A stretch of 64,000 nucleotides of DNA from Phaeodactylum tricornutum CCAP 1055/1 (lineage: Eukaryota > Bacillariophyta > Bacillariophyceae > Surirellales > Neidiaceae): NCBI RefSeq assembly GCF_000150955.2, contig NW_002238036.1, forward strand, positions 199,938 to 263,937, written 5' to 3'. A model generated the notes under the pieces. That model was given only the letters and a program-made list of their open reading frames with translations. It searched no databases and was not told the DNA's origin. Below are positions 11,483-21,683 of this stretch, one piece after another. Position numbers and translations under genes: made by a program. Positions within the stretch are counted from its first letter, which is position 1; each line of letters starts with the position of its first letter.

Positions 11483-12699
11483 TACCAAAGACGATATCAT
11501 ACATTGGTGCTATGTCTTAAATTTGGCATCGTCTCTGTTAAGAAAAGAGATTTTTAAGTAGTCGGGTTGGAGTACTGCTAGGAGCACCATAAGCCAAAGA
11601 CTATGTGCTGCTGGTGAACTCTAAAAGCGGACGGCAATTAACGGTTTGTGTTTCTTAACCATTGTCATGATGGTGGTCGTCGAGGTTGTTTCTCGTCGTT
11701 GTTAGCAAGATTCAACCCTGCATCTCGGTATAAAGTGCGCAATGCGTCTACAGCAACTTACCATCAATCTGCGATCTTGTTCGTTCGCAAGACCACGAAA
11801 TTTGCTGGCCTTCAGGAAAGGAAAATACTGTTGGTCTATATCCGAGTCTTGGAGTAGGGCAACACGACAATGCTGTGCTGTATATGAAGTCAGACAACAC
11901 ACCACAAACCCATACTCCCAAATAAATGTATAGCGATTTATCGAAAGAGCTCGGTTCAAAGAATTTGTCCAAACATGGTCGGAAATATTCCAAAAGCGAC
12001 AAAGGCTAAGTAAGCTAAGTCCTCTTGGTGCTTGAAAGGAAAGCTGCAGAGGGGATGATTTAAAATTACGCGAAAGGAAGGAGCTTCTAAGATGGAGAGA
12101 GAGAGAGACCGCAGTCATGTTTACAAAGTGAAGCTACAAAATGGAGCTACAAAATGGCCAGAACAAATGATGTACTATTTTGGCTACGTGTAGGTGGACC
12201 GGTCCTATTGGCCAAATGAGCCCAAACAGAACCCTAGCCACAATTTTTTTACTAATTAAGCTGTGGTCTTTCTTATGCGTCAGGTGGGTTTCATTTCTCG
12301 AAGAACGTTTTCGCTCCCCGAGGCGGTCTTGCTCCATTAGTCAATGATGTCACGCATACCATATTCCTGCGACTACCGTCTCAAATAAAGCCGGTAACGC
12401 AACAATATGTAGGCTGATGTTATGGTGTGATTTAACAAGGCCCAAACAGTTTTTTAAGAGGTTACTATTGGCGATTCAAGACATCACAATAATGACCATC
12501 TTAAACGATTCAGAGTGTGACTCATCCGGGAAAGTAGGGTCGCATGTTTCCTGAGAGAATCGCTTCATGAGATCTCATCGGTTGCAACTGGTCTCACAAG
12601 TGAACGTTAGATAAGCAATAACAGCAAACCTTTGTGATTTCAGCTAACTGTGACCAGATCGCTTCTAGACTGGAAACAACTCTCATCCATTCCACGACT
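11483..12699. other. Intergenic, no gene recognised; possible 5' UTR intron before 12700
   Basis: Short frames on both strands show no domains. The sequence TTTGTGATTTCAG ending at 12641 looks like a splice acceptor, and GTGAACG at 12600-12606 could be a donor, so the next gene may have a small leader intron. A purine-rich GAGAGAGAGAGA run lies near 12095. Confidence 0.35.
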
Positions 12700-13773
12700 A
12701 TGAACATGCAGTGTGAAGTTCGACCTCGTTACAACAAATTTGAGCATGAAGCTGATCCGTTTGTTCCTTTGAATCGGCCTAGTCCAGTCCTCCAGAAGGT
12801 ACAGGAACGCTGGGGAAACGGAAAGTCGTCGAGTCCAGACGACTTGAAGAATACAGTTTTGGATGAATCCCAGCATGGTCGAAACAGAGGGAAGGGAGGC
12901 AAAACGGAAATGGGAGTAAACGAAAAAAAGTTTAGAACAAGTTGTAAGCCTCGAGCGCCTCAAAAATGGGACTTTGGAAAGCGGAGGACATTCGCTCTCC
13001 CCCAAATCAATCGAAAGAACAACGATGCCGCCACTCAAATCCAGAGGATTTCTCGCGGAGGCTGGCAGCGTATTCAATACAAAGTCTTACTTCTACAGCA
13101 TCGTCTTAATACACGGACGTCGCGGACAGAAGCATCTATGCACCGCGTGAGAGAAAAGACTGAGAAGCGCAAGCTAGCCTTGCGACAAAAGCTTGAAGCA
13201 CAGGCACAAAGAGAGCTTGAGAAAGTGACCACCGAAGAGGCTACAGCTCAAGAAGGACAGCAGATTATCCACTATTTGCGAAAGGAGAACAAGAAGCTAC
13301 GTAGCAAGAACCAAAAAATATTCGCAGCAAGTCATGCTCTCAAAAACAACAATGACCGTTTGGAAAACGCAAACCAAACCACAGCAAGGGGATTTGGAAC
13401 CTTGAACGACCACGCTAAACAGATTAAAGAAACTCACGATAAGCTCAACAATGTCGTGCCGAAATACAAGGAAAGTGTTGACAAACTGAGGGAAGCTGTG
13501 GAAGAGCGCCGGCAATATTGCTTAAGTGAGCACACAATAAAGCTCCTTTACATCAAGCTCATCGGCCGGGTTGTTGAGATAGTCGAAGACTCTTGCAAAG
13601 ATGCGAAGCTTGTTGACGAAATTGTTGGGTACTGCCTGGAAATGGAAGGGGAGGAAAACCGTCTCGAACTTCCGAAACCCTTGGCGGAAGTCTCGAAAGA
13701 AAAAGACGACGGAAGTGTTGCGTCGTCAGAGAGTGACAATTACGACGAGTATACTGTTGCCACCATGGACTAG
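12700..13773 (+). CDS. IQ-motif and coiled-coil protein, cluster member 1
   Basis: The first ATG gives 357 residues. An IQ-like calmodulin-binding segment, AATQIQRISRGGWQRIQYK, lies near residues 108-127. A charged coiled coil of about 150 residues follows, with a core of YLRKENKKLRSKNQK. The tail has KDAKLVDEIVGYCLEME and an acidic Ser-rich end. The same layout recurs in the genes at 14302 and 21684, so this is a local paralogue family. Known IQ/coiled-coil proteins bind calmodulin-like light chains or act in cytoskeletal and centrosomal structures, but no named family is recognised and no catalytic domain is visible. Confidence 0.75.
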   Translation: MNMQCEVRPRYNKFEHEADPFVPLNRPSPVLQKVQERWGNGKSSSPDDLKNTVLDESQHGRNRGKGGKTEMGVNEKKFRTSCKPRAPQKWDFGKRRTFALPQINRKNNDAATQIQRISRGGWQRIQYKVLLLQHRLNTRTSRTEASMHRVREKTEKRKLALRQKLEAQAQRELEKVTTEEATAQEGQQIIHYLRKENKKLRSKNQKIFAASHALKNNNDRLENANQTTARGFGTLNDHAKQIKETHDKLNNVVPKYKESVDKLREAVEERRQYCLSEHTIKLLYIKLIGRVVEIVEDSCKDAKLVDEIVGYCLEMEGEENRLELPKPLAEVSKEKDDGSVASSESDNYDEYTVATMD

Positions 13774-14301
13774 GTAGATGGTACAAACAATATGTATAGT
13801 AGCTCTTTTCTGTGAAAGTTGTATTCCTCTCTTCCTTTCTCACAGAAGGACGACTTGATCTTCCATGCGAGAAAATGGGCTATGCACTGGTTGTTCGATG
13901 GCATCTCCATCCCGTGAGCCTCTCCACTTTTCGTTAGACAATAAACTCATCACACAAATTAGTATGACAAGCTGCTCTTTAAAATCAATCTCATTGATCA
14001 GTCCGTATTGGATTTGGGAATTATCTTGGCATACCGGTAGTTCTAGACAAAGAAAGGCAAGGACTATACTTACTTAAAGTCACGTAAAGATCCAGTCAGA
14101 ACGGGGATCGAGCCTTGATAGAGAGACAATCTTCGCCAGCTATAAAATATGTACTATCCGATGTGTGTCCCCTTGTCCTTTCTGAAATGACTCTTTTGTC
14201 CGAATGTGCCTCTGACTATTAGCAAGAAGCTCCCAAGGGGTAATCTACCATTTTCAAGCTCGAAAAAATTGGAAATTCACTAGTACAAAAATCCTGCCAC
14301 C
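13774..14301. other. Intergenic between two IQ/coiled-coil paralogues
   Basis: No gene is recognised. It should hold the 3' end of the first paralogue and the promoter of the second, including the TATA-like site at 14141. Confidence 0.5.
14141..14149 (+). promoter_or_regulatory. TATA-like box upstream of the second IQ/coiled-coil gene
   Basis: TATAAAATA lies about 160 bp before the ATG at 14302. Its sequence and distance are compatible with a core promoter, but no transcription start is known. Confidence 0.35.
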
Positions 14302-15315
14302 ATGATGCAATCAACCGTTCGATCGCAGCCTCAATTCTGCAGCAAAAGGTGGTCTGAAATTGATGATCCGAGTAAATCAAACCGCGCAAGAGACAAAAGC
14401 TTAGATCAGGATGATGTAGGTATGAAAAGCCTACGGAAACACTCCAGGGAAGATAAAACAGTCTCGCCCCTCCTGCTCCACGCCCGGCGCACGTTTGATG
14501 GACCAGAGCATCAAAGCAATGTGCATTGGGCATCACCGAACTATCAAAAAGCTTTTTCGTCAAGCCGGCAAAAAAACTTATTGACTGCCAGTATTGGCTT
14601 ACAAAATGTCTTTTCAACGGAACATTCCGAAGACAGTTGCGGACGAAACTTGGCCAAAGCGGAGAGAAAAAGAAGAAGAAAGTCCCGCAGAGCAGCCGTA
14701 AAAATTCAAGCAATAGCTAGAATGAAACTAGCTCGGAGAAAATTAGCATATTTACAGCTCGAAAAACGAATGACTGAAATGGGGAATTGCACCAGAAAAG
14801 ATATTCGGTACGTGAAGGCCGAGCTGCGACGCCGGAAGAGGGCATATAAGGAGAAGGCAATTGCTCGACTTCAAAAGCAATTGACCAAAGATGCAAAGGT
14901 TGAAGAAAACCAAAAGCTTGTTCTAGCCTTGAAAGATGACAACACAAACATCAGAGCGAGCAATGTTAAAATATCCACCAACATTCAGAATCTTCAAGTA
15001 AACAACAGACGTCTCGATAAAACAAACACTTCTGGATCTGAGTTGTACGAGCAGCTGAGTCTTCACCACCAGAAGGTCAAGGCTGACAACGAAAAGCTGA
15101 CAAAAATCAACAACGACTATAAGAAAAAGGTTGAAGATTTGGAGAAAGAAGTAGAGGAGCGGACTCATTTATGTAACCTGGAGCAGTCTATCCGGGATGG
15201 ATACGAGCAAACAATAGCCGCAATTGTCGCACGAATCAAAAGAACCGACTATCAAGTCCTTAAGGAAGAAGTAGGCGGGATTATAGAAGTTTTGAACTCG
15301 CAGAGAGAACATTGA
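14302..15315 (+). CDS. IQ-motif and coiled-coil protein, cluster member 2
   Basis: 337 residues from ATG 14302. After a basic, low-complexity N-terminal 110 residues comes a Lys/Arg-rich stretch and an IQ-like segment, AAVKIQAIARMKLARRK, near residues 130-146. A coiled coil runs from about 160 to 300. Its core (DDNTNIRASNVKISTNIQNL, then NNRRLDKTN) aligns with YLRKENKKLRSKNQK and NNDRLENAN of the gene at 12700. Both end in an EEV or LVDEIV-type helix. No catalytic domain is seen. It is a tandem paralogue that has diverged strongly from its neighbour. Confidence 0.75.
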   Translation: MMQSTVRSQPQFCSKRWSEIDDPSKSNRARDKSLDQDDVGMKSLRKHSREDKTVSPLLLHARRTFDGPEHQSNVHWASPNYQKAFSSSRQKNLLTASIGLQNVFSTEHSEDSCGRNLAKAERKRRRKSRRAAVKIQAIARMKLARRKLAYLQLEKRMTEMGNCTRKDIRYVKAELRRRKRAYKEKAIARLQKQLTKDAKVEENQKLVLALKDDNTNIRASNVKISTNIQNLQVNNRRLDKTNTSGSELYEQLSLHHQKVKADNEKLTKINNDYKKKVEDLEKEVEERTHLCNLEQSIRDGYEQTIAAIVARIKRTDYQVLKEEVGGIIEVLNSQREH

Positions 15316-16563
15316 ATTCCGTCTTCGCAGTCACCGATTACCAAATCAAGGCTTGCGCCTTTCGACAAACCAAATTTGCGAAAGCGATGAACATCCTTTG
15401 GCGAATCCGAGCAGGAGGAGTCGTTCAGCAATACCAGCAGAAAAAAACGATGTATAAAGAAGGTGCCAAAACATTCTCCTACCTGGAGGAAGACAGTATA
15501 TACCACTCGAAGCGAAAGTGACTTTTCTGGTTGCGGCAGCGACGATTCTTCGACGTAGCACAAAGTGTTTGATTCAGTCGTTGGCTGAAGCTAGGAATAA
15601 ACGCTATATTTTGCGTTTGTGTACGTCGAGACACTGGGGTTTGTTGCCTTTGAGATAGAGACAACTGAATATGGAAGAGTCTTTGCAAATGCCTGAATGC
15701 CAAATACTGACAACTCTAGCCGTATTTGAATTGTATCATTTGCACGCGGTCTCTTTCGCTATGCATTTTGGTTGACCCTCTACTTTTAATGTGTATTTCC
15801 TTGAAGTCTAGATGCGAACAAAAACAGTATGCACACGATGAATGTCTGGCATCTACTGGCTCTGACGTTTATCAACAACCAAAGTGGAGAGCCCAGTTGT
15901 TGTTTTCATGCATTTCTATCATCCACCAAAAAACAATGATTGTACTTTAAAGAACCAGAGACAGCAGGGAAGGTGTTTAATGTGTTTTTAGTTAAGTAGA
16001 CAACGTACATTTGCTCTGTATGCGAAGATGTTGAAACAATAGAAAATAAAGACCATGAATTTGCTATACATAAGCCAAACAGCTGTGATTTTGCCAAACA
16101 CATGGCTGTCTTGAATGGCAGCGATTGATTTGATGCATGCAACTATTGTGTTAAGAATGTGTTTCTGACAGTGAACCACCAAAGTCGAATCCCTTTGTCG
16201 TACTCCGTACGCTTTTGTGCATTGTCTCAGGATATGGCCACAGTTTTTGTCACTTTTATGTCGTTCATAATTAGCTCTGTGTGAGGACAAAATCCGACAT
16301 GCCGGTATATGAAAGACTAGATTTGTCATTGAAAACAAAATGAAATTATATCAAAGGGTCATTCGATATCTTGTTGGGATCGGGCTATCTAGCGGAAGGC
16401 ATAAAAAGTGATCGTTTCCTGTCAAACCAACGTTTCAGCTTGCCATCACCGTAGTATTCGATGCCTAGTATATTTTCATCAGGAGTCGACACAATCTAAT
16501 AGCCACCTAGCTCAAGTACAGGAAACTGCACAACAGAGTATGATCTAATAGAGGCGACCAAGA
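15316..16563. other. Intergenic, no gene recognised
   Basis: The longest frames (about 70-116 codons, for example the minus-strand one at 15988-16338) have no domains and a poor coding look. I see no RNA gene or repeat here. Confidence 0.5.
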
Positions 16564-17127
16564 ATGGACGACAACGCAGTAAAAACCCACTCATCGAAAG
16601 CGTCGAAAAGACGATATGAAGACACAATCGAATTCGAACTGGAAAGGATGACCCTGTCGAAATCTTCTACCAAGCTTTTTCATTCCAAACCGACACAATT
16701 GGGGCAGCCCAGCCCTGCAGCATGTGATCATTCGCGAACCTACCTGGTGGATTCGGAAGATGTGAGACTAAAAGCTCTATATAGCGATATGAAGTACATA
16801 AATTTGCATCCCCTTGACTTTTCGGACTCCTCTTTACAAATCGACGATTTGATGGAGAATCATCCTGCAGCACCGGTAACCCCTCCTAGTTATTCAAGCA
16901 TGCAGATGAGCCTCGCGACACTCGACGAGAAGACAAAGTCATTACCCAGACGACACAAGGACAAAATTAAGCTTACAATCTCTTCAATGTGCTCCTACGA
17001 CGAACGAATGGACGCATACGAATCACAGTGTGGAATCAGCTTTCCATGCCTTGACTACACACATGATTCAAATAACAGTTCGGCATTTTCAGAAACGGCA
17101 TATAGTTTGGAGGATTGTGAGCCGTAA
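16564..17127 (+). CDS. Hypothetical protein, 187 residues
   Basis: A clean ATG-to-stop frame. The product is hydrophilic, Ser-rich and acidic towards the C-terminus, with no membrane segment or recognised domain. Features include a basic start (SSKASKRRYEDTIEFELERM), a Pro/Ser stretch (APVTPPSYSSMQMS) and KDKIKLTISSMCSYDERMDAY. It lies between the IQ/coiled-coil genes and the repetitive protein at 18613. It is probably a diatom-specific gene, though a chance frame cannot be ruled out. Confidence 0.5.
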   Translation: MDDNAVKTHSSKASKRRYEDTIEFELERMTLSKSSTKLFHSKPTQLGQPSPAACDHSRTYLVDSEDVRLKALYSDMKYINLHPLDFSDSSLQIDDLMENHPAAPVTPPSYSSMQMSLATLDEKTKSLPRRHKDKIKLTISSMCSYDERMDAYESQCGISFPCLDYTHDSNNSSAFSETAYSLEDCEP

Positions 17128-18612
17128 TTTGTAACTTTCGTTAACTGTAAGTCATATGTTTAACTCCAGTAAGTTTGCTTCGCCAACGAGGTTTTACTCA
17201 CTGCCAATGTCAGCGCATACAATTCCTACACAATATGTTGACGACACAACAGCTGCATACAATCATCATGTTTGACCATAGCATAACAAGATACCACCAG
17301 TTGACAGTTTACTTACATAACAAGATATTTCCCGCTGGCATAAGAATATTTAGAAGAATCGCAGTGTTTCCCAAAAAGTGGATTTTCTCTACACCGATGA
17401 AGCAAAATAACCTGTGGAAGACCGTTTTGCAAACGTGTCTTTCAGCTTGGCCTGTACCCAGCCATACTAGTAGAGACTCAAATTGACCTGTACTTTGCAG
17501 AGAGGTCACTCGATCAGCTTGGCTAACAATAAGTGAGGATGTGGTGATATTTTAGGCGCAGAGAGAGTACCATGTTCACAATGGAATGATCCAGCCATTT
17601 ATGGTTGGAAACTTTGAAGGTAATTGTGGTCCGTGCTCTCGTTGTTGTGATTTTTGAATAAGACGCAACACATGTTTTGTTGTTGCATGTCATTTATAAG
17701 CGTTTATAAATGTCATCAATGAGTGCACCCAAGCACAAAGTACCTGTACGTATCAAATCGCAACGTTAGATACTTCTCCATCTGTGGCAGATTCCCACTG
17801 CATGTACCAAACTCTGCAGTAAGCAAGCTATGTGGCGGGACGCGGTGCTCATTCAACATGATCGGAAGAAGACTCTTCGCGACAGACATCTGTAATGTAA
17901 ACCAAAGTAGACACCTTCAAGCAACATATAACTTTCGACAGTTCTACCGTTCCTCCCCTGTACCAAAAGATCAGATGGAAAAGTCCTTAGATTCGGCATG
18001 TTCAGTTCTGAAGAGGGCAGGTTTTCGGAGTGAGACGAAGTGTTTCAACTGTTTTGTGTATGCCAGAGATTTTTGGGAGCAATATATTGAGGGTGTAAAA
18101 GTTGGATACTTTGGGTTGCAAAGGTGAAAATGATGCCTCACATTTTGAAAATTGGCGTATGGGTTCTCAACATCTATGCATGTTTCTTTTGCCAACTTCT
18201 CTCAATTACTGGAGAGCTAAAGCTCTCGAAAAAGTAGGGTACTATCTTTATAGACATCATGCGCCATACTGAAATTTAACAAATTTTCCGATCTTGATGC
18301 GAGGGGAGACATGAACAGCACTAGGTAGAGCCAGTATATAAAACGGACCAATCGTGGCATCCCATCTTTACAGGAATAAATCTATCGGCGAGATAATGAC
18401 TATGCTCTTCCAAAATTTAGGTTGGTCATTTTTGTATCTTGGCTTGGCGATGCAAAAAAACGTTGGGAATATAGCGGCAGGGCATCACTTTGAAAAAGTG
18501 CTTTCTCCGTTTGGCTCATTTTTGTGACGTTCCAGTAACAAAAAGCGACGACTGCAGTGATTGTACCAGCTCATCACTGGTCCATATTTCTCCACAACGC
18601 TTAATTTGCACT
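17128..18612. other. Intergenic with one doubtful small frame (17858-18127, plus)
   Basis: The frame 17858-18127 would encode 89 residues starting MIGRRLFATD. It has no domain, and its base composition does not differ from its surroundings, so I do not call it a gene. A TATA-like site at 18335 probably belongs to the gene at 18613. Confidence 0.4.
18335..18343 (+). promoter_or_regulatory. TATA-like box upstream of the repetitive protein gene
   Basis: TATATAAAA lies about 270 bp before the ATG at 18613. It fits a core promoter with a leader of about 240 bp, but this is inference only. Confidence 0.3.
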
Positions 18613-20712
18613 ATGGAAGCTTCAACTTCGCCGCGCACAGCCTCAAAAAAGATCGGCCTTGCTTTGGCTGCCTTTGAAGCCAACATCGACAAAAATAATT
18701 CAATTGGCGAGACCAGATCCGGCCTGTATCTCACAAATTTCGGTGGTTCGCCGAAACGAAACGGCTACGCTTCGAACGTATTGCTCGGTCCACAAACGTC
18801 TCCAGGGTCATGGTCTTCTCCGACATCTTCCAAGCAAACCTTGTTGAAACATATTGCTGCACCGGATCTCTCCCTCGCTTCCCCCAGAAAAAAGGAAGCG
18901 GTGGAAACCGAAAAGAGGCTTGGGAAAAAAGAGAAATCCAGTGACCGGGCGGGCTTTGAAGTAAAGAATACTGACCCTTCGGTCCGTGTCGCTCGCGAAT
19001 GCGGTTATGTTAGCTCTGATGACGACTTGAGTGTAATCGTTCCTCTCGCAGACGATCTTTCGATGGATTCGAGTTATGCAGCCGGCGCTGCTTTCACGTC
19101 GCAGACCAACAACAATTATCCTCCTACTCATTTCGCGATGCGCCCTGGAACCATTCGCGGTTATTCCTTTGACAGTGATGACGTTGACAGCAGCCAAAGG
19201 GAGCTCTCCCACAAGTCCTCTGGAGGATTTTCCATGTTTCCTGGAAGGCCATCCACGGTACGCGGAAACTCTTTCAATAGTAGTGATTCGGAGGACTTAT
19301 CCGAAGACGAAGTTCAGCGACCGAACCGTCGTGCCCCTCGTCGCGGCACACGCCCCATCAAAAGCAAGGGATGCGAAAAGGAGGCGCGTGAATATCCCCA
19401 CATCCAAAGCACGCAAAATCCGGAGCTTCACACTGCATCTCCGGAATCCAAAAGCAGGCTAGTCTACTGCCCTCCACACCAGGAAGGGGGCTACACGGAA
19501 GAATTGATGCACCAGCCACTCTCGCTCCAATCGACACCCGAGCCGCCAAAAAACAAAAACGGCATCGCTGTCGTCCCCGACAAACTGGTGGCATCCCCCA
19601 AGGACTTCAATTCTGAAAGAGCCAACAGTCCCTGCGCGCGTACCGGGAGAATTGTGGTCTGGCCTCCTCGTCGCGAGGACAAAGACAGTATTACCAATGC
19701 CCGAAGCTTTATTCCAGTAGTGGAGGACCCAAATATGGCTGCTGTTCCCCTTAGTCCTCCCACAACACCTGTGCTGGTCTCTTCAGTCACTCTACAGGGT
19801 CGAAGCTTGCGTCCCTCCGCGGTGCGAGGGAATTCGTTCGATGGTATGGATCTCGAAGAGGAGGAGGCGCATGCCGAGAAAAGGGCAACGCTTCGACGAG
19901 TCGTGAAGAACTCTGACGAAACAAGGGCCCAGGATGATAGTTGCACACAGCTAATCCCATCTCCAGCGAACGAACCGGACACCATCGCCTCTAAAGGCGA
20001 TCAGCGAGTCGACAACGAAGTGTCTCCCGTGTTGGCAACGGACAGTGAACGAAGTTGGACGGCGAAGCAGTCACAAGCGCACCCGTCGTCCCGAAAGCCG
20101 GAAGCCTTCCACGAGGATGTCTTATCCAACTTTGCCGACCAACGTCGCGCCATGCTGGCCCGCAATCCGCGCAAACCCATTGCGGCTGTCTCTCCCACCA
20201 AGCTCAAAGACCGCATGAAGGCGTTTCAGTTTCAGCAATCGTCCGTGTCGCTGTCGACGCCAGATCTCGAAAGTACGCGTTCTCCCAACTCGTCCCAGGC
20301 CCGGCGCGTGGTGACCAACAAACCCGGCGCCGTCCCGGCCACCCCCACGTCGGCCCCCGTGTTGGAGTTCAACGAGCCTTGCGTGACCAATTTCACATCG
20401 CCCGTCTCGGTAGCGAGTCCCATAACTTCGGTTGATGGAACGGCATCCTTCTCTTCGGGTGGCGACCGAGCCAGTCCGAGGTACACGACCCGGGATTTTT
20501 CCAACAGTCCTACGCGGTCGTCAACACTCCATTGCTCGCCCACATACCCCACGTTTGAGAAATACAGGTTGTTACCCACGTACGAAGAGCAGCATGAGGC
20601 TTTACTGGCTCGGTCACCCCGGAAAGAAATCAATATTGACTCCCCCACCAAGCTCAAGGAGCGCATGACAGCATTTCAGGGTGGTGGACCCCCAAGTCTG
20701 GCGGGGCTTTGA
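18613..20712 (+). CDS. Large disordered protein with internal repeats; N-terminal module shared with the gene at 21684
   Basis: 699 residues from the first ATG. Residues 15-45 (IGLALAAFEANIDKNNS then GLYLTN) match the N-terminus of the 21684 product (VGSVLSLFEQNIQRNN then TLYLTD). Three copies of a motif like RPSTVRGNSFD, each followed by acidic residues, lie near residues 178, 213 and 397. Two copies of a longer unit (ARNPRKPI..SPTKLKDRMKAFQ and ARSPRKEI..SPTKLKERMTAFQ) lie near residues 515 and 665, the second at the C-terminus. The rest is Ser/Pro-rich and likely disordered with many candidate phosphosites. No enzyme domain is seen. A scaffold or adaptor role is a guess from this layout. 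Confidence 0.75.
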   Translation: MEASTSPRTASKKIGLALAAFEANIDKNNSIGETRSGLYLTNFGGSPKRNGYASNVLLGPQTSPGSWSSPTSSKQTLLKHIAAPDLSLASPRKKEAVETEKRLGKKEKSSDRAGFEVKNTDPSVRVARECGYVSSDDDLSVIVPLADDLSMDSSYAAGAAFTSQTNNNYPPTHFAMRPGTIRGYSFDSDDVDSSQRELSHKSSGGFSMFPGRPSTVRGNSFNSSDSEDLSEDEVQRPNRRAPRRGTRPIKSKGCEKEAREYPHIQSTQNPELHTASPESKSRLVYCPPHQEGGYTEELMHQPLSLQSTPEPPKNKNGIAVVPDKLVASPKDFNSERANSPCARTGRIVVWPPRREDKDSITNARSFIPVVEDPNMAAVPLSPPTTPVLVSSVTLQGRSLRPSAVRGNSFDGMDLEEEEAHAEKRATLRRVVKNSDETRAQDDSCTQLIPSPANEPDTIASKGDQRVDNEVSPVLATDSERSWTAKQSQAHPSSRKPEAFHEDVLSNFADQRRAMLARNPRKPIAAVSPTKLKDRMKAFQFQQSSVSLSTPDLESTRSPNSSQARRVVTNKPGAVPATPTSAPVLEFNEPCVTNFTSPVSVASPITSVDGTASFSSGGDRASPRYTTRDFSNSPTRSSTLHCSPTYPTFEKYRLLPTYEEQHEALLARSPRKEINIDSPTKLKERMTAFQGGGPPSLAGL

Positions 20713-21683
20713 CGAGGTCTCTGGCTCGAGAGAGAGAGAGTATACCGGCGGTGTATGACAACGACTCGCGCTGGTAACGGATGGAAATTGTACGCTTTAG
20801 GAATAAAATACGACATCATTGCATACTTTCTTTGTATTTTCGACCAGTCTGGCGTATATTCTCTGATCTACACTAGCACTGTCCACATTAGCTCTCGAGA
20901 GAGTTGGATTTAACAGTACGTAGCTCATAGTAGTTTACATAACAGTTAGTCAAGATGTGCTTCTGACGAGTTCGCTTCCATAGGGTTGTGCGGTCGAACC
21001 GACGGTCGGGAGTCTCAACAAACGAGGAGGGCAGGGTTGGCCCGAAAGGCGTGGAAAGCGCCGGCAAAAAAGTCCTGACTGTCCACCAGCAAGCCAGCAA
21101 AAAGGCCCAGCCCATATATTTGGCAACGGGGAAAAGTCATTTCCCCCTCCTTCGAACGGTCATTGTGCTTGGGTTAACAGGCAATCGAATTCCCAATCTT
21201 GCGCATCCGTTTAGCATTTCGGGGACGAATCCCAATGGGATACTTCCAAACTTCGGCTTGTTTCGATCGTAATAAATGGAAATGGGTTCGTGATTGGAAT
21301 GCTGGAACTATCTACAGGAATATATTTATCGTCATCGTAATCTCACAGTCAAATAAGTTTTTCCTTGGTATTAATGTAAATGTAAGTGTACTTACTGTTA
21401 CGGACTGGTCATTGTGGAACGATTACCCTCCACAATCCGATTTTGCCAACACCGACCAAGTCACACTCACACACCCGCATTCAAGCAAACCTTACCGATT
21501 GGGAAGAGACCCAAGACAAAGTCCGCGTGTCCGATGGAATTGAAGTGATCTTGCAACTTCCGGGAGATTGGCCTTCCGAAAACGTTTGGTCAATTCCACA
21601 ACGTTAGTGGGAACGGAAGGGAACTAGTGTAGACCATCTCGTGGAGGATTGTGTGAGAGTGTGTGTGCGTGTGTATATACAAC
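20713..21683. other. Intergenic, no gene recognised
   Basis: Contains the 3' flank of the previous gene (with a short GA run near 20730) and the promoter side of the 21684 gene, which ends in a GTGTGTGCGTGTGTATATAC stretch just before the ATG. No domain-bearing frame is seen. Confidence 0.5.

Noticed and set aside
15988-16338. Minus-strand frame of 116 codons
   Set aside because: No domain, no supporting composition and no family pattern; probably chance.
17858-18127. Plus-strand frame of 89 residues (MIGRRLFATD...)
   Set aside because: No similarity to anything recognised and no coding bias; kept only as a note in the intergenic entry.
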